A DNA stretch of 64,000 bases from Apoderus coryli (taxonomy: Eukaryota; Arthropoda; Insecta; Coleoptera; Attelabidae), in assembly GCA_911728435.2 (NCBI GenBank), contig OU452204.1, positions 5,208,001-5,272,000 on the forward strand, read 5' to 3'. The notes beneath the pieces were generated by a model. The model saw only the letters and a program-made list of their open reading frames with translations. It was not told where the DNA came from and searched no databases. Positions 1 to 13,093 of this stretch are shown piece after piece. The position numbers were made by a program, and so were the translations under genes. How positions within the stretch are numbered: position 1 is the first letter of the stretch; each line of letters opens with the position of its first letter.

Positions 1-1400
1 AGTGCTTAATTAAAGAAGCATCTTAAAGAATTACTCACGTGTTCCGAATCAAACTTAATCCTGCGTTTCCAGCAGACGGGATTTAAATCAAAAACAATCG
101 CTCAACAGCTTCAATAACTCTATCAATTATCCCCCAATGCAAACGGCCCCAAATAATCCCCGATTGGGTTAAAAGTTCATACACTAGCAACTTTTCACAA
201 ATTTGGTCAAGATGGCCGATTTGCTGTTTGTTCATACACCACCAAAAGAAAAATGCGCAAAAATCGACAAGAAGGACAGGACCCCTTTCACACGCTGCAA
301 CCTGAACAAGCGAATTTCCCCAACAATCAATAATAGGGAGACCAACAGCAAGCGATCACCAATAGTCAATATCGACACCCCGATATAAAGAATATATGTC
401 ATTAGTACCTAACACCACACCACTCACGCAATACATAACGTAAGCAACTGGTGTTTACACATACGATCGCACCTGTTACGCAACATTATCCAACATTCAA
501 ACTGTCATCGATCGGCATCGATATTACACATATGCATCTCTCTCACTTATTTGTACCGTTGGTACACATGATTCATGGAATTTTAGTAACATTTTGGGGC
601 AATATCAGATGTTAAATGCACTCGCTCATTTCACGCTCAGTGCCCATTCCTTTTACACGAGTCCACAGTATGTTAAGTGACCGGGAGGCGGTCAAGTAAA
701 ATCAGTTCGACTAGATCGATCAGAAAAGGAACAGTGCATACTGCAATTAACCAGGAACTGACATTGACATTTCACAACATATGATTATGGAAAAATTACA
801 TTATAATAATAATAATAATAAAGTATAAATATCTTGTTACTAAATTAATGATATGTGAGAACAATGATCGGATACTATCAAAAGTAAGTACCATATCGGT
901 CGGTATGCCCTCGCCTCGCACTCGCAACAATAAACACGACAGGATAACCAAACCAACTTCATACGTACATAATTGTTTGTTTACGTGTTACGTTAAGTAA
1001 TTTCCTCCCACTTTACAGTACTGAAATCACAGAGAAAACGCAAAATACAATGTAATTACGTGTCGTTGAATTAAGTAGTAGTGATACCATTAACCGCGGT
1101 CAGACGGTGGCCACAAAAATGACTATAAGATAGTGGATGAACAGCGAAGTGCCGAAACTGGAAAAACACAATATATTGGTATCAGGTAGGGTTTCAAAAC
1201 AGGTAACTATTAGTCTCTCCATCAACTAACCATCCGTAGGTACCCACTCAAGAAGGTGCAACAACGAAACATCTCACAACAGAAGCCAGAATGCCACCAG
1301 CACTCAGATAACCCTAAATGTGGCTGTTACGTGAACCAGACAGCTACCAACACTAACAAACTAACTAGTTTAACCCCAGAGTGAAGCGGAGGACACATTG
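1..1400. other. Non-coding stretch, no gene seen
   Basis: I see no convincing protein here. A minus-strand splice-donor-like string (ACGTGAGT, positions 33-40) could end an upstream non-coding exon of a gene lying mostly outside the window, but nothing else supports it. A short ATAATA run lies near 803-822. Confidence 0.3.
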
Positions 1401-1405
1401 GGCAG

Positions 1406-1470
1406 GTAAGTACAATTTATTTACAAATAAAATATGGATAATCGAAATTTTGCTTGTCTTTCTTTTATAG
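1406..1470 (+). other. Candidate 65 bp intron between short non-coding exons
   Basis: A consensus donor (GCAG then GTAAGT) is followed 65 bases later by a pyrimidine-rich acceptor ending TTTTATAG. A second donor-like GTAAGT lies at 1550, so 1471-1549 could be a small internal exon. No reading frame stays open through these pieces, so any transcript would be a 5' UTR or long non-coding RNA. This rests only on splice consensus and could be chance in AT-rich DNA. Confidence 0.25.
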
Positions 1471-1734
1471 GAAATTTCCCGCGCAAGGACAAGGAGCAAC
1501 TTGAGGGCTATTATGTGACAGAATAAGATATCAAGTAACAAGCCTATCTGTAAGTAATTAATAAATACGAAACAATGAACGAATGTGTTTTATTAAGAAA
1601 GTAATGCAAAATACGCAAATTTCTAACGGTGAGTACTAAATATCTATTCATTATATTAAATTGAGAAATATCTAATTGTTTTAATACGCTAGATGACACG
1701 CTAATCGTAACGGTTCAGATTTTAACGTTACAAA

Positions 1735-1850
1735 ATATATGACCTGGGTAAGGAAACGGAATCGCGTAATGCTCTCAAGGGACTTCAATATGGTTATATC
1801 CGTCTTAATCTCAATTTTTTAGCGGGTTCACAATACTTTCCCTGGGTAGA
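1735..1850 (+). repeat. Dispersed repeat module, copy 1
   Basis: The string TTATATCCGTC followed by a T-run and CAATACTTTCCCTG recurs at about 39340-39400. The left part, ATATATGACCTG plus GTAA, recurs at about 40950. I cannot assign it to a named element. Confidence 0.45.
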
Positions 1851-4440
1851 AAAATAAAAAATAAAAATGTACCATGACTTCGCACAGATTGGCTGTTCAC
1901 AACTCTTCACAAAATAAGGGAATTCAAAATGGACCTGACACGAAATTAGTAGGTAATTGGATTTCTGTGGTAACCACAACGCCTTAAATTGATTGCAAAA
2001 TTAACCCTTATTTACAAATATTTCAAAAAGTACTGGACCTACGCATATCAATCATGTCCGTTTCCTTGTCTGTTAGATTGACTGCAGTTGAAAAAATCCA
2101 AGGCAGATTTTTTCAATTCTTAATGTTTAAAGAGGAAGGAATTTATCCTCGAAGGGTTATCTACTATACCATACTCGATTTAATTTACAATGCTTGGAGA
2201 CATGAAGAATTTTAAATTCAATTGTATTCTTATATAAGCTTCTGCATGAGAAAATAGATTGTCCTCATATGCTTGGAAAAGTAAATGTTAGTGTTGCAAG
2301 AATCGAGGGTCGATACAATCAGACTTTTCACATTGGCAGAGCAACGACGAATGTGCTTCTTCGTTCTCCTATTAGTATAATGTGTAACACTATAATTACA
2401 ATATTTGTGCGAACTGTGATATCTTTGATTTTGTTCTAAGTTAGGTATTTTATCAATATTATTTATAACTAATATTCTAATACATTTGTTACCCAAGCCT
2501 AGTCATGAAAATGTTTGGAGGTGAAAAAGCATGGGCATATGTTGCGGTTTCCGATTTCATCTATTTAAGCGCCAAAACTAAAAAACATCAAGGATTAAAG
2601 CAACATTTACACAATAAAATTGAATACAGCTTCTTGAGTTTAGTATTAGGCAATAAATTTGATAGATACAATAGTTTAACGAGAATGTAACGAAAACCCT
2701 ATAGGTACATGTCCAAGACAACAGGCTGCATTCGATTTTGTGGTGCATAATTACCTCTTAGAGGTGACGATAAAACCGATAACTCCGAAAAGTCGGGGAT
2801 TTTTCGTGGTTTAATAAATTTTTGCGACACCCGTACTATAATAATACCATTCATAATGAGATCCATTTTGATACAGATTTTTGTGCTGTGCATTTGACGT
2901 ATGTCAATACAAATATAAATATATTTATAGTTCTTCATTATTTATCGGGTGTAGAAAAAATAGCGTATGCAACTCTCATGTAATTGTTAATAATACACTC
3001 TCATAAACCATACGAAACTCACCTTCGGCGTGTTTCGTATCCCGGTTTATGCTCGTGAATTAATAACCCTCATTACATGATCGTTGCAGAATATTCTATT
3101 ACATGCGTGGGTATTGGTTAAAACACTTGCCGAACATTTAGGTAAGGCCATACAGTTTTTAAAGGAACGTTTAAAGAAATTCAGACCGATTTGTATGTGT
3201 ATTACAAATTACTTATCTATTGGTGATAACAACAGATGAAGCGACATGTTGTGTTTCCGCCAAGTTTCAATTAGTGGTAGTATGTAGGTATTTACAAAAC
3301 CTCTAGTCCTTAGCAGCACGAGCCGCCACTCTCACTAGGACAACTCCGCCAGTGGATTTACATAAATGACAATAACAGTAGTCTGTAATGGTTTATAGAA
3401 TAACATATGACAATGAGAAGGAGACATATTTTGAATATTTTATTTTTGTTCGATCAATAATTCTGTCTGCTATATGAAAATTTAAATTGAACTAATTGCG
3501 CGTGTGTAAATTTCAACGTTACGTTAATTTTATCAATTACAAATACCAAAGTTTGAAAATTTCCATGATGCTCTTTAATTAATTGAAGCATTTTTATAAT
3601 TTTTCAACAAAAAGGATATTTCGTCGTTTTCAAGTTTCTTTAATAAAATTTAGAAGCTCAACTTCTGCTATGTATTCATAGCTTTTTGTGTGTGTTAAAT
3701 CTACAAACATTTATCTTGGTCTTTTCCCTTTCGCTGTTATTCCTCTTTGATATTGTTTTTGAGTGGATCGTGGACCCATTTTTTATTTGGAATTTTTCAA
3801 GTACGAATGAAAAAATAAAAACACGAAATAAAAAAAAACATTGGGGAAACCAGAGAAGAAATAAATAAAATTCTCTCTGCTATTTATTTTATTGTGTAAG
3901 TATAGAGCTTATACCTATATAGCAACCAGATCTTTATATTTCTGCTTGACTGCTTATACTCGTTGCACGTTAGATAGATTTTCATGTGTTAGACAATAAT
4001 ATTCCGCAAAATAGATTTTCTTTTATACTTTTAATTTTTCCGTTCATTAAAAATGATCAATAACTAACGACCTAGTCAATTATTATCTATAATACAACCT
4101 AGACTCGTGTATCAGCCACCCGTATGCAAGAGAAATTTTGTTGCTTTTCTCACTAAAACAATTTCAGCCTAAATAAAATGACTGACGAGGTAAAAAAATT
4201 AAAAACTATAAACCTTATTTGAAAAAGCTGGATTTAAATTACACTCCTATTAGGTGCAAAAGACAATCTTGAGTACCTATTTCATTGTTGTGCTGTAAAC
4301 ACGTTAATATTTTTATTCTGAAGTAATCCATTACGAAGAAAAGCAGCATAGATCCAAAAAATACACATATATAATATAAGCATTTTGTGGAGCAGACGTG
4401 TATTACGGAAATATACGGAATTTTAGATTGTGTATACGGC
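1851..4440. other. Non-coding stretch, no gene seen
   Basis: AT-rich sequence with only short chance reading frames. No repeat family or RNA gene was recognised. Confidence 0.4.
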
Positions 4441-4461
4441 CTGAAGAAGATTTCCACTATG

Positions 4462-4715
4462 TACAACGCTAGTGCAATTGGTAAAGCCTTTGACCAACAA
4501 AAGGGAGAAGTTGATTTCCAATCCCAATTGTGTCTTTTTTAGATTCGTAAATATTAGTTTGTGTCACTTCTCTATTCTATAAGAAATAACAATGCATTGT
4601 GGCAGTATGTAGTTTGTGTTATCTTTAAATTAAAGAGCTCGACGCAGCACTGCACGAACTGAAGGAGATTTCCACTATGTGCTACTGTAGTTCAATTGGT
4701 AGAACACGAGATCGT
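4462..4715 (+). repeat. tRNA-derived SINE-like repeat, two degenerate units
   Basis: Two tRNA-like modules about 214 bases apart (4462-4532 and 4676-4715) both have the A-box-like core TAGTGCAATTGG or TAGTTCAATTGG. Between them lies the shared block GAAATAACAATGC at about 4583. The better preserved copy near 22991-23068 has both A-box and B-box. The second unit here is cut off after GAACACGAG. Order and spacing suggest tandem or dimeric units rather than independent insertions. Confidence 0.5.
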
Positions 4716-5166
4716 CACATAACGGATTTACATAGAGTTAGTAATGTGCAGATGATAAAAAAAGTCATAACTTTTTAGGCGTCTAAACTGAACAGTTTTG
4801 CGGGAATTTGTCTCTAAACAAACCGCTCTAAGTAAAGGGTGCTTCTAATAAGGTACACACAGTTGAAGGAGGAACTTTTCTTATATGAGGTATGTATGTA
4901 ATTTTACACAGTATCTCAGGCAGTTTTTTAAGCACAACAACAACAAACAAAGTTTTTTTACTCCAGTTGCGTAAATAATAGGGGGATACAAATATACTAA
5001 TCACTGGTTTATTTTTAAAAATAATGTTTATGTCAAAATATGACTATTTTAAAAAGAACATATCGGTCATTAATTTTAAAAAAAGATCGAAGAGAAACCA
5101 GTGAGCAAAATAAGATAATGAATAGCATTCAGAAATGTACTTTTTTTTGTAGAGGAAGATGTTCTT

Positions 5167-5882
5167 TATTTTTTCGCCTCCCTGCACTTAAACAGAGTTT
5201 TACCGCCCGAATATGCGGGCGGTAAATGACCATTTAGCGCGGGCTCTTTTTATTTATTTTTCATAGATGGCGCGACTGTTAGATTTCCAATAATAACGCT
5301 AACATCAGTAGTTTTCACTCACTTAACTTAATGTGCATTCCATCTAGAGGATAAGTTGACAATTAATTGAGGAAGTTTACTTAGGTAGTCGTCTGCCATT
5401 CCGCTAAACTCATTTAATTATTTAAAATTGTCCATTATTAATTAGTAATAACTTTTTAATTATTATTGTAGTACCGAAATATACCTAAGATTCTAAAATC
5501 AAATTTCTATAGCGTACACGCTCAGATAATAATATGACAGTTTCTTTCTGCATTTAAAATACTCAACATTGACATGTGAGCCTGTCACATAAGTTTATCT
5601 GATCTGAGTTTGTCAAAGGATAACGCCTATTATTATCATGTACGTTAAGAAATACTTCCATTAATTACTGTCAAAAACTGTCAGTTCATAACAGTAATAA
5701 TTAATTATTAAAATAAAGTTCTTTTGGTTTAATATTGTAGTATAGAGGCAGGCGAGAAACAGTTGTAAGCACCACTGGCGGTAAAACCGCTGCAGCCCTT
5801 CGCTGTATAGCTGCCCTCGCTCGTTTCGCTCACTCGTGCGTCTATGCAGCGGCAGGCTGCAACGAATGCTTTACCGCCCTTA
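5167..5882 (-). repeat. Retroposed repeat, copy 1
   Basis: This block is closely similar to 50952-51629. In minus orientation it starts with a GC-rich head rich in GAGCGAAACGAGCGAG-like motifs and ends at a short A-run (a T-run at 5167 on the plus strand). A hairpin pairs TTTACCGCCCG with CGGGCGGTAAA at 5197-5226. The right end here is about 40 bases longer than in the second copy, consistent with 5' truncation of that one. I see no protein-coding frame. I infer a non-autonomous retroposon because the other copy has a 16-base target duplication. Confidence 0.6.
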
Positions 5883-8800
5883 ATACTTAACATACTATTT
5901 ATCGTTTGAAATACTCGTATATGTATTTTTTTTGAAATATGAGTGTTTTGCAATCATTTATATCCCTATCCATAAATCAAAATTGCGGCTATACTGAGTA
6001 CACAACTTTGATTTGTTGTTTTTCAAAATTTCTAAGTAGGTACTCTAATGCTATAAGCGTGCTTTCAGATGATCCGGTATTTGAGCCTTGCACTCAAATC
6101 ATGTCACATACTGCAAATAATGCTTGTATTGATATGATTTAAATGTGCTAGTGTTTGAAACCCGTGTATCGCCAAAAATTAAATTAAACTACATTGTGTT
6201 CCTATATAGATAACCTTAAATGAGTCTTCAGTGTATCTCATAATAGCCATTGGTGGCCCTTAGTTTGAAAAATGGCATAGGGCCAGCATTTTTTGACTAC
6301 ACTTGGCGTTTTGTAGGTAGACTGGTGGACCTCTAGTGGCCCCTAATTGGCAAAGGTAGGCATGGCCAACTGCTGGCCGGTGTGACATATCGCACCCTGC
6401 GGTCTATCGGCTGCTATACACGAATCATTTTTGGTGGTATAGTGGAATTCAGGATAAATGGTTTTGACTAAGTTGTATTGTGACGTATAAATTTTTAATA
6501 ACGAAAAACTCAAATATATTTTACAAAAAACAAACAATAAAAAGGGTTGGACCTAATTATTCAGATGAATTCAATGTGACGTAATATTCATTAAGCAGGA
6601 TCGCTCGAATTATTGATAATTACCCTAATGCGGCGGTGGCCTTCGGACTAGCTTTGAAACAGTGGAGAAAAGGGGGAGTCGATATACGATTACCTTTAAT
6701 CTAACTTAAAAAGTGTTTTCTTGCCTGGCCTGGGAATTCATTGATTACATTCAGGAAATAATACATAATACTAAAAAAAAAAAGAATCTGGCGCACTGGC
6801 TCACAGTATCAGACCATCAATGTATCAATCAAACTTCGTGATGAAGTATTCATAATTAAATCGTAATTCAATAAGAATGTAAAAAAATTAAATGTTCCAC
6901 TTAGCTGGAAAATCCAGGGACGATAGTTCTCGCATATACGGAGGAATCGTCAATACAGTAGTTTTTCGAACATTTTTAGTTATTCGTCTGACTTCGGTAG
7001 ATGAAATTCGTAATTCAAGTTCGTTCGCATAGGTATTCGTTTAAAACATAGCTTCTGATCTAATTCAAGTTCTCAATCTCTATCCATTCTCATTAGAACT
7101 TAATCCCACTCCGTAACGAAAAACCCTACACGATAAAATATATCCCATAGTTAATAATAAGAATAATAAGTATTTTAACAATGAATGATGAAAAAAAAAA
7201 TACTTGGAAATTTACAAAATATACATTACCGTACCTTCTAGAAGGGTAGCTCCAAGACTTTACTAAGGCGTGGCCTCAGCAACAATTTATTTTACATCAT
7301 AATCGTGCACTGCATAATCCAAATACAACTGCTATCTTGCAACGATTCTCAAAGAGGTATTAATGACTAGAAATCAACAAAATCAAGATGTTCATATAGT
7401 TAACTTTTAACGTTAGCAATATTGTTACAGATTCGATGTTAGACTGCAACTATTGGTAATGATCGTTCCTAGAGCAGATACCATTAAAAAGTTCCCACCC
7501 GGAATATAATTCAACATTAAATCCGCATGAATTCTATCAAGTACCCAAAATATTACGACAATTGATGTCCTTGACTCAAGAAAAAGATTTACGAGGGCTG
7601 CACCATAAGTAGTAAGTATAAATTTTATTTTTTAAAAACTTTCAAATAATTATTTAATAAATATTTTCTGTTTTAGGGATTCACTTGGCATGAAAAAGGA
7701 TGAAAGACAAAATTAAATCTAAACCGCACACCCTATACAGGACCGCACTAAGAATATTTAACTATTGAAACAACAAATAAGGCAATTTTTATTTTGGCAA
7801 TTAAACAATTCTAATGTAATTATGAATAAAATTTTTATTAAGGTGAGTGCAATTGGTTATTTATTATGGTTAGATATACGCATTTACTTTAAGATAAAAA
7901 TTGACCGTAACAGTATTCCGATATTGCCCATCATAAAACCCAAGAATGCCTAGCATAAATGTAAAAGGACCGGATTGTATATTTATTATAATTTCTAAAA
8001 ACAGGTAATTTTGAGCCTCGGCCAGGTGGAAGTGCTCACTTCTGTTACGGCTTGCAATGATTTTAAAACATTTATATATTATTACACACCAGTAGCACAT
8101 TTGCATTTTTTACCAGGTGATCTTCGACACAATAGGATTAAACCAGGTAGTTTATTACAGTTGATAAGCCAAAACCATTCGTGAAAACAACTATAATGTT
8201 GGACTGCCAATCCTTTTTTTTATATTGAGTCAACTGTACTGGGTTACTATATGTAACAATAAAATTATTTATTTATTAACTTCAACAAATTCACAAATAG
8301 CACAATAATGCAACTAATAATCTGATTTGGAAACATATTTTCATCCGCTTAGAGAAAAAACCGTTGTTGCATATACATAGATAATCACTTTTGCAGAAAC
8401 GTGAAAATCATTCGGGTGTGCATATGTGGGTGTGGGTTAAACAGCTTTTCCACTAAAATTACCTTTTCATAACTATATGGTACAAACCTACGCAAGCACA
8501 GAAAGCTTTATATTAACCAACCTAAAGGTAGAGTGAAAACTCTATATATTATTTATAGGGTTAGCATTTAACTGGACAAAGTAACACTTAATACTCGTAC
8601 GGCATCGTTTAATGAGTAGATGTGATAGGATTAGTGTCTCTGTTTCAATGTGCAGAAGAGCGTATTATTTCAATGTCCCAATTTGCCAAAGTGCTTCAAT
8701 ACAGCTTCTATATCACCCATTCTATGTATGTAGAGGAGTCAATGGTACAATTATTATTTCCAATTCGAAAACTTCATATTATGCACAATGTATGTATAAT

Positions 8801-9882
8801 AAATAATACCTATGCATTGGAGTCAATAAAGGGAGTTTAAAAGTTCCTATATTATTTTTATTTCATACATCATATATAGAGTACAAATAAAAATGGAATA
8901 AATTTAAATAAATAATGCTTAGATAATAGCCAAACAAGTGTTTGTTCGCATCAACATCATTAATTATCTGATTATTTTTCTGTTACTTTTTTAAAGTGAA
9001 TAAATATTTATTAGATTTAATTCCCATAAACATTTAAGATGAAAATTTTCAAACATAGGTACATTTATTTAATCCCAATACAAATGTTGTTGTTGGATTT
9101 GTTTAAACCAAGGGGTGGTTGTAAGGTTGTCTAATACACACAAAGGTTTTGTTTGCCAAGAATCTGTTTATTTGCTTTAAATAAATATTAGTTAGTAGGC
9201 ATTTTTCTTATTTATAAATATCGTGTCCACACTTAAATCACCGAACATATAGCAGGGTTTCCGTTGCCCCTTGCTTGTCCCGCCCGCTGAAAGCAGTGTG
9301 GCTAGCAGTCACCCACGTATTGTTGTGCGGAGCGTTATCTGTGTCTTTTTATACGGTGGCCTACTAAAGTATATACTGTATTCTTATTTGGTTACTACTA
9401 GAGTAATACATACTCCAATATATATCGAGAGAGTATGGAAAATAAAGTCATATATAATTACATACATACACATTGCCAGCACCGCTTTAGTGATCATAGT
9501 TAGAGGTGTAACGTATAACTGGAAACAATCCCTAGCGTTTTTTTTTTATAAATGAACAGCATCATCTGACGAAACAAAAGATAGTTTATTCAAAAGTGTG
9601 AGAAGACTAACCGCCATTAGAATGAATGTGTTAGCGTAATTTCAGACATTTATTAAAATCCCCTAGAAATAATTATATTTTCATACATTTTCCATTTACC
9701 GGAAGGAAAACCAAACAACAAATATATTGGAACCATGTATCACTACAATAAATCAAAAGACTAAAGGTTTTGCCCTAATTTAACAGATGAGCACATTTAT
9801 CATTTTATTTTGTAAATGTCAAGAACAAAGTAAAAAATAGAAGATTAATTTGTTAATTATTGTAGATTAATTTCATTTATTT
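5883..9882. other. Non-coding stretch, no gene seen
   Basis: No convincing gene. Near 7608-7675 a GTAAGT donor and a TTCTGTTTTAG acceptor lie about 66 bases apart with no coding frame. The rest is low-complexity AT-rich DNA. Confidence 0.4.
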
Positions 9883-10024
9883 TTCTTTTATTGGGATGAG
9901 GTTCACAATCATACACAAAAGATTTTTTAAAAAAAAAAAAAAAAAGATGACATGAAACCATTAAAGAAATAGTTTAAAAAAAATTCTTTTGTGTATGATT
10001 GTGAACCTCATCCCAATAAAAGAA
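9883..10024. repeat. Hairpin MITE-like inverted repeat
   Basis: Two arms of about 50 bases (9883-9936 and 9975-10024) are reverse complements, with at least 38 consecutive matching bases across the block containing GGGATGAGGTTCACAATC. They flank a 38-base A-rich loop. No coding capacity. The near-perfect arms suggest recent formation. Confidence 0.75.
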
Positions 10025-11590
10025 ATTGAAGATCAAGGTTCAAGAATAATAAATAAGAAAAATTGTAAATTAAATAAATAATTAAATCAATCCTGAAACT
10101 TTCACACCCTCTATCTCAGAAATAAAAGCCCACGAATATAATATGCGTGTATTAGATTTTCATTTTAAAATATTATATTCTATAAGTTAAAGTCCTGCTA
10201 CAACAACCTGACGAACCCTGTATATATAAATTTTTGTTTGTTGCTTATGTAATTTATAGATTATGAGTTTTAATAAAAATTATTAAAAATAACTGAAAAT
10301 ATTATTTGTATTTTTCAGATGAATTAGTGGGAGAAAAAAAAGTATGCTACAGTTTAATCGAAGTGTTTTGCCAGAATTTACTTAAGTAACAAATATTTAA
10401 TAATATTTTTTGACCCATTTTGTTCAGTGAATATTTTAACCTACTTTATCTAATAATAATTACTCTAACGATATCTAAATGACGACGTGACGGTTTCAGA
10501 CATGTTGCAGCTTGTTAGGTAAAATGGACAGTTTGCAAATTGCTATATTTTATTTTATAGCACAAGTATGTAAACTAAAAATCACCAAAAGTCAACAAAG
10601 GTGTATGTATGTTCAAAATTACTGACTTATGTATATTGAGTTGTTAGTTCAGCTCTATTTTAAGCTCGCTGGTGGAAGGATTAATTAACCGAATATCAAA
10701 AATCTTGTTCTATCACAATATAATATATTCCTCTATCCCATTCTCTTTCGGACAAAAGCGTCATTCCGAATTTTCCGATAGGTTTTACCTTGCCAGATAA
10801 TGATTCACAGATAGATGCGAGCCCAATAAAGCACGCCTCTTTAATTTGACGGAGTAATAACCTGCTTCACTGTCTAAACTAGGAAGCCAAGAATTTAGGC
10901 CAGTGTCAGAAATTAAATGCCAATTTAAACGATGTAAATAGAAAAAAAAAGATTGTCTCACCAACGACGGCGATGGTTCAATATTTTAACATTTTTTAAT
11001 AGTAAATGGTCGGGTTTTTTGTTTTATTACATATTATAGAACAATTGTCATAAGAGTTTCGTTTCTAAAGCCACATGAAGGAGATGTTAATGTTAACATC
11101 GAAATATTGTGTTGGGTTTTCTTTGACGAGCTAATAAAAATATTTTTCCCCCTCCCTGTATTGTAAGGAACCTATTTGACACTGTTTTGACTGACGTAAG
11201 TGAACGTTACTTAACAAGGTATTGGTTGCCCTTAACGACGGGATGTAAGTCAACTTACATCCCTAGGGAAATAATAGTCTAAAATTATTATAAGTAACTT
11301 TAATTTTTGATTTCATGAACATATTACAAATATCCGGAAAAAAATCCGGTGATATTAATTGAAATAAACATTAATGGTACAATTATTACAATTATTATTA
11401 TTTTTGAATTTACTATTATAATTATAATATTGTTATAAATGGCTATCATCTATTAATTTATAACTGGCAAGAGTACTTTTGTTTCTCGTTTTTTAGTCTC
11501 TTTATCACTAGTGTAAGAACTACCTTTCTTTGGTAAGGGTATTTAGATTTTCATTATATTAGGGAAAATACGTTATTTTTTTATTATGTT
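10025..11590. other. Non-coding stretch, no gene seen
   Basis: Only short chance frames. A small inverted motif (GGGATGTAAGT paired with ACTTACATCCC) lies at about 11239-11263. ACTTACATCCC recurs at about 12850, just outside the Crypton-like pseudogene, so these may be remnants of that element's borders. Confidence 0.35.
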
Positions 11591-11599
11591 CATTACTAT

Positions 11600-12499
11600 G
11601 TTCTGTTTTTGATCGATAGCCGAACTCCATTGTTAGAAGATTGTAAATCTTTAAGAACAATAAATTTTTTGATTTGATATGATTGATTATTACAATTATT
11701 CATATTAACCACATTTAGGAACACGTTTTCTCGTTTCTTCTCGATGTGTATTACATTTTCTGACTCCACAGATCCTTCATTTCTAACCAATGTTTCTGTC
11801 ACTGTGGATTGGAATTGACGAAAACGTATTTTTCCCGACAGGCTGGTTTAAGCACTTTCCAATTTGATATCACATAAAGAAGCGCGGATTAATAGTAGTT
11901 ATGTGGGATCTTGTATCAATGTACTTTTGAATTATTTTGAAATGACAAACCTGCGTGTCGTCACTTTTTGTCACTGTAAATGTACGTGACACTCCATTTT
12001 TGGAGTCAGGAATGGTCACAATTATGACTTCTTGACATTGTCCATTTTCATTTCACAGAGTTTATTAGAACGTCATGCCCCAGCAACTCCCATTACCGTT
12101 ACGACCATCATCAATAAGTATATATCATCGGGGGCTTCAAGCATGAACTTATTCACATCTTCGCTGTTAAAGACATTCGATTTTTTGGGTATATAACCAT
12201 CATTTTTTCTTTTCAAAAATGCTCGAAGTTTTGTATACTTAGATATATATATATAAATATATATATTTTTTCTCTATAAAAAGAGTGGACTTCAACATCG
12301 AATACTCACACCATAAGCTTGATGGGGACTTCAATAAAGCACTTTTCTAGTGGAAGTACGCCAAAAACAAGGTTTCTGAGACTGCAGTAGCCGTCTTGCT
12401 TTGGCACCAATTCTTAAAGGATTTATTATATGCTGCTTCATACCTTTTTTTCGACTTTTCCGGTAGTAGAGATAAACAAGCAATATTCGCTGATTCTTC
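11600..12499 (-). pseudogene. Crypton-like tyrosine recombinase pseudogene
   Basis: Reading the minus strand from about 12499, the translation gives LLPEKSKKRYEAAYN, then FKNWCQ, LKSPSSLW and YSMLKS. After a gap come KKSNVF, a MGVAGA core, then IPDSKNGVSRTFTV, a match to RFF-YQIGKC and NQPVGKNTF. In that order these match the core-binding and N-terminal catalytic part of the tyrosine recombinases related to Cryptons and vertebrate KIAA1958-type genes. Stops interrupt near 12318, 12077 and 11867, and a frameshift lies near 12020. The segment with the second catalytic Arg/His and the Tyr is not visible, so an internal deletion is likely. A tail frame at 11596-11802 may be the C-terminus. Dead; the family call is by motif only. 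Confidence 0.65.
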
Positions 12500-13093
12500 T
12501 ATGTCTGAAACATATATTTTGTCCACACATAATCAAATAATTCGACTTCTTCAAACTTTTCGCTATGAATTGTCAACTTGACGTTGTTGATACAATAAAA
12601 ACTGCTTATGTTGCTCTGGCAACAGATCACGGCTAACGTCATAATTTAATGAGAATGCTATCGAATGAAATGATAATGAAAATCCCAAAAAAGAAATATA
12701 TCCAGCATTTTCTTGTAAACATACAATACAGGGCGGGCGAAAAATGTTATATACTATATGAGATGTAACTACATTAACCAGTCTCGAACTTCTTTGCCAG
12801 GCCTCGCTATCGCTCGAGCGCAAACTCGTCCTCGACTGGTAAATGTTACTTACATCCCTTGTAGTATAAATAACTATTATTTTTGAATTTCAATGAACCA
12901 ACATCCCCAAGAATAGAGTAAATAAAAAGTTACGAGTTAACTTACGACACATCGTATCACATTTATCTGATTTAGTAGCTGCACCTGGTGCCAAACCTGT
13001 ATAGGTAGCTTGTAGGTGCAGGATTCTATAGTGCAAATTTGAAAACAATTTTAGGTTAATGTGCTAACTACAACTAGAACTCACTGAACATAT

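Noticed and set aside
203..388. Small protein starting MVKMADLLFVHTPPKEK with a fair start context
   Set aside because: Composition is repeat-like, no homologue is recognised, and there are no supporting splice sites or neighbours. Most likely a chance frame.
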